64,000 nt of DNA, taken from the NCBI RefSeq assembly GCF_000308815.1, contig NZ_BAFX01000064.1, forward strand, positions 98,476 to 162,475. The letters run 5' to 3'. The notes under the pieces were generated by a model. That model saw only the letters and a program-made list of their open reading frames with translations, was not told the DNA's origin and did not search any database. The DNA is from Nocardia concava NBRC 100430 (GTDB lineage: Bacteria; Actinomycetota; Actinomycetes; Mycobacteriales; Mycobacteriaceae). This document shows, piece by piece, positions 29,407 to 38,783 of the stretch. The position numbers and the translations under genes were made by a program. How positions within the stretch are numbered: the stretch's first letter is position 1; each line of letters opens with the position of its first letter.

Positions 29407-30921
29407 GTGACTTCGCCCAGCACTCTGCGGTCCGGTGCGCTGTCCCTGGTCTCCAGTGTGGTGATCGGGGTGGCGTCGGCGGGGCCGGCGTACAGCATTA
29501 CCGCCACGCTCGGATTGGTCGTCGTGGCCGTCGGTGCGCAATCGCCGATCATCGTGGTGCTGGCGTTCGTGCCGATGCTGCTGGTGGCCATCGGGTATCG
29601 GGATCTCAATGAGGTGGAGCCGGATCCGGGGACCACCTTCGTGTGGGCGACCCGGGCGTTCGGGCCGTTCACCGGGTGGATGGCCGGATGGGCCATCGTG
29701 GTGTCGGATCTGCTGGTGATGGCGAGCCTGGCGCAGATCAGCTCGCAGTACACCTTCCATCTGTTCGGGGCGCACGGGATCGGGTCGGACGGGACCAGCC
29801 TGTGGGTGCTGGGGCTGGGCATCCTCTATCTGATCGTCATGACCCTGGTCGCGGTGCGCGGCATCGACGTGTCGGCGCGGCTGCAATCGGTGCTGCTGAG
29901 CATCGAATTCGGGATGCTCGTGGTGTTCTCGGTGGTCGCGCTGACCCGGGTGATGCTGGGGCACGGGCCCGACGGGTCGGGGATGCCGCGCTGGGAGTGG
30001 TTCAACCCCTTCGCCATCGGGTCGTTCTCGGACTTCGTGACCGCGCTGCTGCTGATGGTGTTCATCTACTGGGGCTGGGACTCGGCGGTGTCGGTGAACC
30101 AGGAGACCGTGGACCCGCGGCACACGCCGGGACGGTCCGCGGTGTTGTCGACCATCACCCTGGTCGCGCTGTACCTGCTGGTGACCGTGGCCGCGCAGGC
30201 GTACGCGGGCGTCGGCACCGACGGGCTGGGGCTGGCCAATCCGGATCACGTCGACGATGTGCTGGGCGCGCTGGGCCGAGCCGTGTTCGGCGACAGCTGG
30301 ATCGGGACCGCGGCGGTGTACCTGCTGTTCGGCATGGTGCTGACCTCGGCGGCGGCCTCCACCCAGACCACGATTCTGCCGACCGCGCGCACCACCTATT
30401 CGATGGCGCTGCATCACGCGCTGCCCGCCGCGTTCGGGCGGATCGATCCGCGTTTCCGGACACCGGTGTTCTCGACCTGGGTGTTCGGCGGGGTCTCGGT
30501 GGCGCTGTATGTGGGGCTGAACTTCGCCTCGGGCGGCCGTCTGATCGCCGAGGCGGTGACGGCCATCGGCATCTCCATCGGCCTGTACTACGGGCTCACC
30601 GGACTCAGCTGCGCCTGGCTGTACCGGCACGAATTCGCCGGTAACCCAAGGAAACTCGTGGTCAAGGGCATCCTTCCGACGCTGGGTGGGCTGGCGCTGC
30701 TGTTCGCGGCGGGCTGGACGGCGGTCACCTCGTGGTTCAGCGCGGTGTTCGTGCTGGGCGTGGGCACGCTGCTGATCGGCATTCCGATCTATCTGACGCT
30801 GGCGCGCGTCATGCCGCCGTTCTTCCGCGGTGAGGTGCTGGCGCGCAAGCTGCCCGCGCCGACCGAGAACATCATCGAGGCCGACGCGGAACCGGAGCCG
30901 GAAGCGCCCGCGTACAGCTGA
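29407..30921 (+). CDS. APC superfamily amino-acid permease
   Basis: This 504-residue membrane protein has about 12 helices. The first helix region GVASAGPAYSITATLG is the unwound substrate-binding loop of amino acid-polyamine-organocation transporters. QETVDPRHTPGRSAV and ARTTYSMALHHALPAAFGRIDPRFRTPVFS are further family hallmarks, and an acidic tail ends the protein. The substrate is not clear; amino acid or polyamine uptake is most likely. I chose GTG 29407 because a TATTCT -10 box ends eight bases upstream and the family begins here; the frame is open for 92 more codons upstream without resemblance. Confidence 0.88.
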   Translation: MTSPSTLRSGALSLVSSVVIGVASAGPAYSITATLGLVVVAVGAQSPIIVVLAFVPMLLVAIGYRDLNEVEPDPGTTFVWATRAFGPFTGWMAGWAIVVSDLLVMASLAQISSQYTFHLFGAHGIGSDGTSLWVLGLGILYLIVMTLVAVRGIDVSARLQSVLLSIEFGMLVVFSVVALTRVMLGHGPDGSGMPRWEWFNPFAIGSFSDFVTALLLMVFIYWGWDSAVSVNQETVDPRHTPGRSAVLSTITLVALYLLVTVAAQAYAGVGTDGLGLANPDHVDDVLGALGRAVFGDSWIGTAAVYLLFGMVLTSAAASTQTTILPTARTTYSMALHHALPAAFGRIDPRFRTPVFSTWVFGGVSVALYVGLNFASGGRLIAEAVTAIGISIGLYYGLTGLSCAWLYRHEFAGNPRKLVVKGILPTLGGLALLFAAGWTAVTSWFSAVFVLGVGTLLIGIPIYLTLARVMPPFFRGEVLARKLPAPTENIIEADAEPEPEAPAYS

Positions 30922-30942
30922 ATTCGCGATGGATGCGGCTGA

Positions 30943-31518
30943 TCAGATGCCGTCCTCGCTCAGATTGGTGAGGATCTCGGCGGCCCACGGCGGATTGCCC
31001 GCGTCCTCGATGTCGACGACCCCGAGGACGGTCAAGTCGATGAGCAGCATGCCGGTGGCGAAGAAGCGGCGGACCTCGTAGATCGTCGCGCCGGTGAGCT
31101 CTTTGGCCAGTTGGAAGAGCTGCCCGAAGTGCTCGCGGATATTGGCGCCGATGGCAGGTTCGCCCGCGGCGGCGATGCCCTGCAGGAAGACCTTCGGTAG
31201 GTCGCTGTCGGTGAGGAAGTACTCGCCGAAGTGCTGGCCGAGGGCGTCGAGGCGGTCTTTGGGGGAGGCGTCGGGCTCGGCCTGGGTGGCGCCGGCCCGG
31301 AAGATCTCCCCGATGCGGTCGCACACCTGGTCCAGCACGGCCAGGAACAGCTGCTGCTTGGTGCCGAACAACCGGATCACATACGGCTGCGAGACGCCCG
31401 CGCGCCGCGCGATCTCATCGGTTTTCGTTGCGGCGTAACCCGATTCGGCGAACGCGGAGGTCGCGGCCGCGAGTACCTCGGCGCTGCGCTCGGTTGCCGT
31501 CATCCGGGTCCTGGTCAT
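30943..31518 (-). CDS. TetR family repressor of the adjacent MFS pump
   Basis: This 191-residue regulator has an N-terminal helix-turn-helix (ATKTDEIARRAGVSQPYVIRLFGTKQQLF, about residues 30-58). It is divergent from the MFS efflux gene with 121 bases between starts. Two copies of the motif GTTATCAGTCGAT lie in the pump promoter, so it is the probable repressor. The start ATG 31518 has AGGAGG ten bases upstream. Confidence 0.9.
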   Translation of the reverse strand: MTRTRMTATERSAEVLAAATSAFAESGYAATKTDEIARRAGVSQPYVIRLFGTKQQLFLAVLDQVCDRIGEIFRAGATQAEPDASPKDRLDALGQHFGEYFLTDSDLPKVFLQGIAAAGEPAIGANIREHFGQLFQLAKELTGATIYEVRRFFATGMLLIDLTVLGVVDIEDAGNPPWAAEILTNLSEDGI

Positions 31519-31576
31519 GGCTGTCGAGCCTCCTCGTCGTGAAGATTCCGGCGTCGTCGGGGAATCCTAGCTGCCA

Positions 31577-31624
31577 TTGACATGTTATCAGTCGATGCAT
31601 ACTCTCTAGTTATCAGTCGATAAC
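31577..31624 (+). promoter_or_regulatory. MFS promoter with two operator copies
   Basis: -35 TTGACA (31577-31582), a 17-base spacer, and -10 TACTCT (31600-31605) form a near-consensus promoter. The spacer holds GTTATCAGTCGATGCA (31584-31599), and the region around +1 holds GTTATCAGTCGATAAC (31609-31624), a palindrome with arms GTTATC/GATAAC. Occupation by the TetR protein would block polymerase. Confidence 0.85.
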
Positions 31625-31639
31625 AACAAGGAAATGGTC

Positions 31640-33088
31640 ATGACTGAAACACTCGGAACCTCAACTCTCACGGGCACAGTCGCCGCCAAGCGGCGACCGC
31701 TCGCCGCGGTCCTGGCGGCCGTCGGCATTCCCATGTTCATGGCCACACTCGACAATCTCGTGGTCACCTTCGCGCTGCCGGTCATCCGGACCGAGATGCA
31801 CGCCTCGCTCACCGACCTGCAATGGTTCGTGAACGCCTACACCCTGTCGTTCGCGTCGATGCTGCTCACCGCGTCCGCGCTCGGCGACCGGCTCGGCCGC
31901 CGCCGGGTGTTCCTGTTCGGTATCGCGCTGTTCACGGCGGCTTCGGCGGCCTGCGCGCTGGCCACCGAACCGTGGATGCTGATTGCCGCGCGAGCGGTGC
32001 AGGGCATCGGTGGCGCGGCGGTGATGCCGTTGTCGCTGACGCTGTTGTCGGCGGCTGTGCCGGAGAAGATGCGCAGCGCGGCGATCGGCATCTGGGGTGG
32101 CATCACCGGGCTCGGCGTGGCGCTCGGGCCGGTGATCGGCGGCGCGGTGGTCTCCGGTCTGAGCTGGCAGTGGATCTTCTGGATCAATGTGCCGATCGGC
32201 ATCGCGGCGGTACCGTTCGTCGCCCGCACACTGGACGAATCATTCGGTGGCGCAAAGAAGTTGGATCCGATCGGTGTGGTGCTCTCGGCGACCGGTATGC
32301 TGGCGCTGGTGTGGGGCGTGATCCACGGCGCGGATGACGGGTGGACCTCGGGCAAGGTGCTGACCGGACTGATCGGCGGCGCGGCCCTGCTGGCGGCATT
32401 CGTGGTGTGGGAGAACCGTTCCGCCGATCCCATGCTGCCGCTGCGACTGTTCCGGTCGCGCAGCTTCACGGCAGTCAATACCGTGCTGTTCACCTTCTCG
32501 GTCGGCGCGTTCGGCTCGATCTTCCTGCTGGCCCAGTACTTCCAGGTCGTGCAGGGCTACTCGCCGCTGCAGTCCGGAATCCGGACGCTGCCGTGGACCA
32601 TGGCCCCGATGGTGGTGGCTCCGCTGGCCGGTCTGGTCGTGGATCGCGTCGGCGTCCGCCCCCTCATCGGCCTCGGCCAGGTCTTCCTGTCCGGCGCACT
32701 GCTGTGGATGTCGCTGATCACCAGCGTCGACGCGTCCTACAGCTCCTTCGTCCTGCCCTTCGTCCTCGGCGGCATCGGCATGGGCCTGACCTTCGCGCCG
32801 ACCGCCACCGCCATCATGGTCAGTGCTGCCCCCGCCGACCAGGGCATGGCCTCGGGCACCAACAGCACCATTCGCGAGGTCGGCGTCGCCATGGGCGTCG
32901 CAATCCTCGCCTCGGTCTTCGCCTCCTACGGCTCCTACCTCAGCCCCGCCGCCTACGTAGACGGCCTCATCCCCGCCGTGAAGATCGGCGCGGCCATCGT
33001 CGCAGTCGGCGCGGTTGTCTCCCTGTTCCTCCCCAGCCGACGCGCCGTCGTCGAATCATCCACCGGCGCACCGGCTCTCGCTCACTGA
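31640..33088 (+). CDS. MFS multidrug efflux transporter, DHA2 (14-helix) type
   Basis: This 482-residue membrane protein is a proton-driven exporter of the EmrB/QacA subfamily. Motif A (ALGDRLGRRRVFLFG) and motif C (ITGLGVALGPVIGGAVV) are clear, and LDNLVVTFALPVIRTEMH in helix 1 is the subfamily motif. About 14 helices fit the length. Start ATG 31640 is seven bases from AAGGA; the ATG two codons earlier touches it. It is controlled by the divergent TetR protein through two operators. Confidence 0.93.
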   Translation: MTETLGTSTLTGTVAAKRRPLAAVLAAVGIPMFMATLDNLVVTFALPVIRTEMHASLTDLQWFVNAYTLSFASMLLTASALGDRLGRRRVFLFGIALFTAASAACALATEPWMLIAARAVQGIGGAAVMPLSLTLLSAAVPEKMRSAAIGIWGGITGLGVALGPVIGGAVVSGLSWQWIFWINVPIGIAAVPFVARTLDESFGGAKKLDPIGVVLSATGMLALVWGVIHGADDGWTSGKVLTGLIGGAALLAAFVVWENRSADPMLPLRLFRSRSFTAVNTVLFTFSVGAFGSIFLLAQYFQVVQGYSPLQSGIRTLPWTMAPMVVAPLAGLVVDRVGVRPLIGLGQVFLSGALLWMSLITSVDASYSSFVLPFVLGGIGMGLTFAPTATAIMVSAAPADQGMASGTNSTIREVGVAMGVAILASVFASYGSYLSPAAYVDGLIPAVKIGAAIVAVGAVVSLFLPSRRAVVESSTGAPALAH

Positions 33089-33744
33089 GCGGGTTCGGTG
33101 GCCTCGAAGGCCTCGGCGACGGCAGCGACCACCTGCCGCATCGTCGGGGCCTTCTCGTCGCCGAGTTCCCTTTCGACGGAGGTCATGTCGACGTCGGGGA
33201 GGCCGCAGGCGATTGCGAGTTTCCAGGGGGTGAGGTCGCCGGTGACGTTGAGGGCGAAGCCGTGGGTGGAGACGTTGCGGCCTACTCGCATGCCGATTGA
33301 AGTGATTTTGCGGCCGGTGTCGCGGGTCCAGACTCCGGTGAGGAGTTCGGAGCCGGGTGGGGTGTCGCGGCGTTCGGCGGGGATGCCTAGTTCGGAAAGG
33401 ACTGCGACTATTCGGTGTTCGACGTCGCGGATGAGGTCGACGACGCCCTCGCCGGGTTGGAGGCGGGCGATCAGGTAGCCGACGAGTTGGCCGGGGGCGT
33501 GGTAGGTGAGTTGGCCGCCGCGGTTGGTTGTGAAGACGGGGATGTTGGTTTCGGGGGCCGGGAGGTGGGCCTCGGGGGTGCGGCGGCCGATGGTGAAGGT
33601 CTGCTCGTGGCTCAGCAGCCAGAGGGTGTCGGGGCGCTCGTCGGCGACGCGCTGCTCCCACATCTCCTGCATTCGGTCCATCGCCGCGCCGTACTCGGTG
33701 AGGTGGTCGGTGTCGTCGATGAGGGTGAGGGGGCGGGACTTCAC
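33082..33744 (-). CDS. lipB: Octanoyl-[acyl-carrier protein]:protein octanoyltransferase
   Basis: LipB moves octanoate from acyl carrier protein to lipoyl domains, the first step of lipoate synthesis. The 220-residue protein has RGGQLTYHAPGQLVGYLI, the catalytic Lys146 (GRKITSIGMRV) and Cys180 (AIACGLPD), matching the M. tuberculosis Lys/Cys dyad. The start is GTG 33744. Its last codons overlap the 3' end of the convergent MFS gene by seven bases. lipA is usually adjacent in actinobacteria but is not in this window. Confidence 0.95.
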   Translation of the reverse strand: MKSRPLTLIDDTDHLTEYGAAMDRMQEMWEQRVADERPDTLWLLSHEQTFTIGRRTPEAHLPAPETNIPVFTTNRGGQLTYHAPGQLVGYLIARLQPGEGVVDLIRDVEHRIVAVLSELGIPAERRDTPPGSELLTGVWTRDTGRKITSIGMRVGRNVSTHGFALNVTGDLTPWKLAIACGLPDVDMTSVERELGDEKAPTMRQVVAAVAEAFEATEPAQ

Positions 33745-33811
33745 GGATTCATTGGTACCACTTCGGGCGATCGGGGATGCGGGTCACCCGGGGGATGCGA
33801 TTCTGCTGGCC

Positions 33812-34624
33812 ATGGCGCAAATCGTGAGTCGTCGTATGCATTGGGAGCACGCGACGTCGGTGCCTTTCACGGCGCTGGCGCTCGCCTTTCTGATCTCGTA
33901 TGTGTGGCAGGTACTCGACCACGGGCGGACACCGGCGCTGGATGCCTGGCTGACCCGGATCGACATCGTGATCTGGGTGGTGTTCTCCGCGGATTTTCTT
34001 CTGCGGCTACGGATTTCGACGGATCGGCGGCGGTTCCTGCGGCACAACTGGCTGGACCTGTCGATCGTGCTGGTGCCACCCCTGCGGCCGCTGCGGTTAC
34101 TGCGGGCGGCGTTGCTGATCATCGACGCGGTCGATCGGCACACCCGGTTCCAGGCGCGGATGCGGTTGGCGGTGTTCGTCGGGGTGAGTTCGGTGCTGCT
34201 CGTCCTGCTGTGCAGCGTGGCCGTTTACGACGCTGAACGCGATGCGCCGGGCGGCAATATCCACAGCCTCGGCGAGGCCGGGTGGTGGTCGATGGTGTCG
34301 GTGACCACGGTCGGCTACGGCGATTTCCATCCGGTGACCCTCACCGGACGGCTGATCGCGGTGGTGCTCATGACCGTCGGCATCGGGCTCATCTCCTTCA
34401 CCATCGGTGCCGTCACCAGCTGGGTCATCGATAAGTTGCGGATTGTCGACGAATCGGTGGAACGGGCCGACCGCGACCTCGAGGAACTGCTCGACGAGGT
34501 CCGTTCGCTGCGGTCCGAGATCGCTGACCTGCGCGCCGAGCTGAGATCGGGCGCGGTGGCCGCCCGCCCCGAACCACGCCGGGAGGTGGCTGCGAGCTGG
34601 GGAAATCCAGGTGAGGTGGGCTGA
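33812..34624 (+). CDS. Voltage-gated-like potassium channel
   Basis: This 270-residue channel subunit has the selectivity filter TTVGYGDF at about residues 165-172, inside a pore loop flanked by two helices (about 115-138 and 180-205). Earlier helices and an arginine-containing segment (RPLRLLRAALLI, about 92-103) resemble a short voltage-sensor S4. A coiled coil (VERADRDLEELLDEVRSLRSE) at the C-terminus would help tetramer assembly. Start ATG 33812 follows lipB divergently. There is no TrkA-N regulatory domain. Confidence 0.9.
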   Translation: MAQIVSRRMHWEHATSVPFTALALAFLISYVWQVLDHGRTPALDAWLTRIDIVIWVVFSADFLLRLRISTDRRRFLRHNWLDLSIVLVPPLRPLRLLRAALLIIDAVDRHTRFQARMRLAVFVGVSSVLLVLLCSVAVYDAERDAPGGNIHSLGEAGWWSMVSVTTVGYGDFHPVTLTGRLIAVVLMTVGIGLISFTIGAVTSWVIDKLRIVDESVERADRDLEELLDEVRSLRSEIADLRAELRSGAVAARPEPRREVAASWGNPGEVG

Positions 34625-34694
34625 TTACAAGGATTACGATGCGACCAGCAAGAATGGGAGAGCAATCCCGACCCGTAACCAGCCTGGGGAGTGA

Positions 34695-35762
<1,068 letters not shown>

Positions 35763-35809
35763 TCTGACCCCGCTGAGTCCATTCACTGAACAAGGAAGCG
35801 AAACGTCAA

Positions 35810-38308
35810 GTGCGAGTAGCGCAGTCCTGGCTGACGGACATCCTGCAGCGGACCACCCCCGGGTGGTCGGTGACGCCGGAGGAACTCGACGCGGGGTTCG
35901 TCCGGGTCGGTCTGGAGGTCGAAGAGGTCGATCCGCTGGAGCCGGTGGGCGGTGACATCGACCACCCGCTGGTGGTCGGCCGGGTCGCCGAGATCACCGA
36001 GCTGACCGAGTTCAAGAAGCCGATCCGCTTCTGCAAGGTGGACGTCGGCAATCCGGAGCTGCAGGAGATCGTCTGCGGCGCACGGAATTTCGCCGTCGGC
36101 GATCTGGTGGTCGTTGTGCTGCCGGGCGGCGTGCTGCCCGGCGGCTTCAAGATCTCGTCGCGGAAGACCTACGGGCACACCAGCAACGGCATGATCTGCT
36201 CCGTTGCCGAGCTTGGCATCGGCAAGGATCACAGCGGCATCCTGGTGCTCGAGCCCGGCACCGCCGAGCCGGGCGCGGACGCGAATGTGCTGCTGGGCCT
36301 GGACGATACGGTCATCGAGCTGGCCATCACGCCCGACCGCGGCTACGCCTTCTCGGCGCGCGGCCTGGCGCGTGAACTCGCCTGCGGCTTCGACCTCGAG
36401 TACGGCGATCCGGCGCAGCGCCTGCTGCCCGACAGCGACGCCGAGGCCTGGTTGGTGAAGCTGGAGCCCGAATCGCTGTGCACCCGTTTCGCGGCGCGCC
36501 GGGTGACCGGTGTCGACCCGAAGGCCGTGAGCCCCTGGCGGTTGCAGCGTCGCCTGCTGCTCTCGGGTGTGCGCCCGATCTCCCCGGCCGTGGACGTCAC
36601 CAACTACGTGATGCTCGAGCTGGGCCAGCCGCTGCACGCCTTCGACGCCGCCAAGGTGCAGGGCGGCCTCGTCGTGCGCCGCGCGCACAAGGGCGAAACC
36701 CTGCGCACCCTCGACGAGGTCGAACGCACCCTCGACGCCGAGGACGTGGTGATCGCCGACAACTCCGGCGTGGTGTCGCTGGCCGGTGTCATGGGCGGCG
36801 CGAGCACCGAGGTCGGCGCGGAGACCACCGACGTGCTGCTCGAGGCGGCGACCTGGAACCCGGTCGCCATCGCGCGCACCGCACGTCGGCACAAGCTGTC
36901 CTCCGAGGCGAGCCGTCGCTACGAGCGCGTTGTCGACCCCGAGATCAATGTGATCGCACTCGACCGCGCCGCCACGCTGCTGGCCGAAATCGCCGGTGGC
37001 ACCGTCGAATCCGTGCTGACCGACGTGCGCGTACCGACCCCGGCCCCCCAGCCGATCGCCATGAACATCGACCTGGCCGACCGCACCGCGGGCGTGCACT
37101 ACGCCCCCGGCGCGGCCACCCGCCGCCTGCAGCAGGTGGGTTGCTCCATCGAGGTCGGCGTCAGCGAGGCCGGACATGGCCAGTTGGTCGTCACCCCGCC
37201 GAGCTGGCGCCCCGACCTCACCCAGCCCGCCGACCTGGTCGAGGAGGTGCTGCGCCTCGAGGGCCTGGACAAGATCCCGTCGGTGCTGCCCACCGCCCCC
37301 GCGGGCCGCGGCCTCACCGCCGAGCAGCGCCGCCGCCGCGCGGTCAGCAAGGCGCTGGCCTTCGAGGGCTGCGTCGAGGTCCCCGCGCCGGTCTTCATGC
37401 CCGGCGGCGTCTTCGACACCTGGGGCCTGGACGCCGACGACCCGCGCCGCAAGACCCTGCGCGTCCTCAACCCCCTGGACGTCGAACGCGCCGAACTCTC
37501 CTCGACCCTGCTGCCGGGTCTGCTGGAGATCGCCGCCCGCAACATCTCCCGCGGTGAGCGCGACCTCGCCATCTACGGCATCGGCCAGGTCACCCTGCCC
37601 ACCGACGAGACGGTCGCGGTCCAGCCGATCCCGGTCGACCGCCGCCCCACCGAGGACGAGATCGCGGTCCTGCTGAAGTCGTTGCCGCAGCAGCCGATCC
37701 AGATCGGCGCGGTGCTGACCGGCCGCCGCGAGCCGCGAGGGCCGTGGGGTCCGGGGCGTGCGGTCGAGGCGAGCGACGCCTTCGCCCTGGTCGACGCGAT
37801 CGCCGATGCGGCGGGCGTGGTGATCGAACGCCGCGCGGCGCAGTACCTTCCGTGGCATCCGGGGCGGTGCGCTGAGCTCCTCGTCGACGGTGTCGTCGTC
37901 GGTCATGCCGGTGAACTGCACCCCGCAGTCTTGGAGCGTTCGAGCCTGCCGCCGCGCACGTGTGCGGTCGAGCTGGATCTGGATGCGCTGCCGGTTCGTG
38001 AAGTTCGACCCACCCCCGTGGTTTCCGCGTTCCCGGCGGTGCTTCAGGACGTGTCGGTGAGCGTCGACAAGGCGGTGCCCGCGGCGTCGGTCGAGGCCGC
38101 GCTGCGCGGTGGTGCGGGCGAATTGCTCGAAACCATCTCGCTGTTCGATGTGTACGAGGGTGCGCAGGCGGGTGAGGGGCGGAAGTCGCTCACGTACGCG
38201 CTGCGGTTCCGGGCACAGGATCGGACGCTGACCGAGGACGAGGCCAGTGCTGCGCGGGACGCGGCTGTGGCTGCGGCGTCGTCGGCGGTGGGAGCCGTTC
38301 TCCGCTGA
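35810..38308 (+). CDS. pheT: Phenylalanine-tRNA ligase beta subunit
   Basis: The 832-residue beta subunit has an N-terminal OB-fold tRNA-binding domain (about 40-155, [20 protein letters not shown]), the B3/B4 editing domain ([19 protein letters not shown]), B5, and a C-terminal anticodon-binding FDX-ACB domain ([20 protein letters not shown]). The start is GTG 35810, with AAGGAAG upstream. In M. tuberculosis and relatives the arginine operon (argC on) lies soon after; here it is replaced by a non-coding stretch and accessory genes. Confidence 0.96.
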   Translation: MRVAQSWLTDILQRTTPGWSVTPEELDAGFVRVGLEVEEVDPLEPVGGDIDHPLVVGRVAEITELTEFKKPIRFCKVDVGNPELQEIVCGARNFAVGDLVVVVLPGGVLPGGFKISSRKTYGHTSNGMICSVAELGIGKDHSGILVLEPGTAEPGADANVLLGLDDTVIELAITPDRGYAFSARGLARELACGFDLEYGDPAQRLLPDSDAEAWLVKLEPESLCTRFAARRVTGVDPKAVSPWRLQRRLLLSGVRPISPAVDVTNYVMLELGQPLHAFDAAKVQGGLVVRRAHKGETLRTLDEVERTLDAEDVVIADNSGVVSLAGVMGGASTEVGAETTDVLLEAATWNPVAIARTARRHKLSSEASRRYERVVDPEINVIALDRAATLLAEIAGGTVESVLTDVRVPTPAPQPIAMNIDLADRTAGVHYAPGAATRRLQQVGCSIEVGVSEAGHGQLVVTPPSWRPDLTQPADLVEEVLRLEGLDKIPSVLPTAPAGRGLTAEQRRRRAVSKALAFEGCVEVPAPVFMPGGVFDTWGLDADDPRRKTLRVLNPLDVERAELSSTLLPGLLEIAARNISRGERDLAIYGIGQVTLPTDETVAVQPIPVDRRPTEDEIAVLLKSLPQQPIQIGAVLTGRREPRGPWGPGRAVEASDAFALVDAIADAAGVVIERRAAQYLPWHPGRCAELLVDGVVVGHAGELHPAVLERSSLPPRTCAVELDLDALPVREVRPTPVVSAFPAVLQDVSVSVDKAVPAASVEAALRGGAGELLETISLFDVYEGAQAGEGRKSLTYALRFRAQDRTLTEDEASAARDAAVAAASSAVGAVLR

Positions 38309-38317
38309 CGGAGAAGA

Positions 38318-38639
38318 CAAGACAAAAGACGAAGAGACAAAAGAAGAAAAGACAAAAGACGCCTGGAGAAGGGGGAGGAGGTGGCTGGGTTCGCGGCCTC
38401 GGCTGCGGCACCAGCCTCCTCGAGGCTCGGGCGCGCAGCGGCCCGGGGTAGAACACTCAAAGACACCCGCCGCGTGTCCGATTCGCCCGGTTCCTGTCAT
38501 CGAGAGGAACATCCTGGAGGCGGGATTAGGGAGGAACCGGACAAAGGCCCTCCAGGATGTGCCGCTCGGCGAACGGGGAGCCGGGTGAGGGGATGACGGG
38601 GAGGGGTTTTGGGTCTTTGTCCTTTTTGGTTTTGTCTTG
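38318..38639. repeat. 322-base segment bounded by inverted repeats
   Basis: CAAGACAAAA at 38318-38327 has its exact complement TTTTGTCTTG at 38630-38639. Beyond that core, GACAAA recurs at equivalent positions on both sides, giving an imperfect 24-base terminal repeat. Together with the internal hairpin this resembles a MITE-like insertion or a large stem-loop; there is no transposase. Confidence 0.5.
38509..38560. terminator. Hairpin, possible pheT terminator
   Basis: ACATCCTGGAGG and CCTCCAGGATGT are perfectly complementary with a 28-base loop. It could end pheST transcription or the opposite HNH gene transcript, but the loop is long for an intrinsic terminator. Confidence 0.45.
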
Positions 38640-38783
38640 GAAGGTGATCCGTGCAGTCCGTGGGCCGGGATCGGCGTGGTGACGGCTCCCAACCCGGCGT
38701 CAGCCCAAGTCCGGTAGGGCAGGCGAAGCGACCACACTTTTCGTTCGCTTTGCGAACGCCTCGCGAGGATGAGCGGCCCGGGT

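Larger units (their letters stand above)
38309..38783. other. 475-base gene-free stretch after pheT
   Basis: It begins with an A/G-rich run (38311-38360, repeated GACAAAAGA units), contains a 12-base-pair hairpin (38509-38560) and then a T-rich run (38606-38640) whose complement resembles the first. After that a small hairpin GTTCGCTTTGCGAAC lies near 38743-38757. Composition is unlike the neighbouring genes. I see no credible ORF. Confidence 0.6.
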
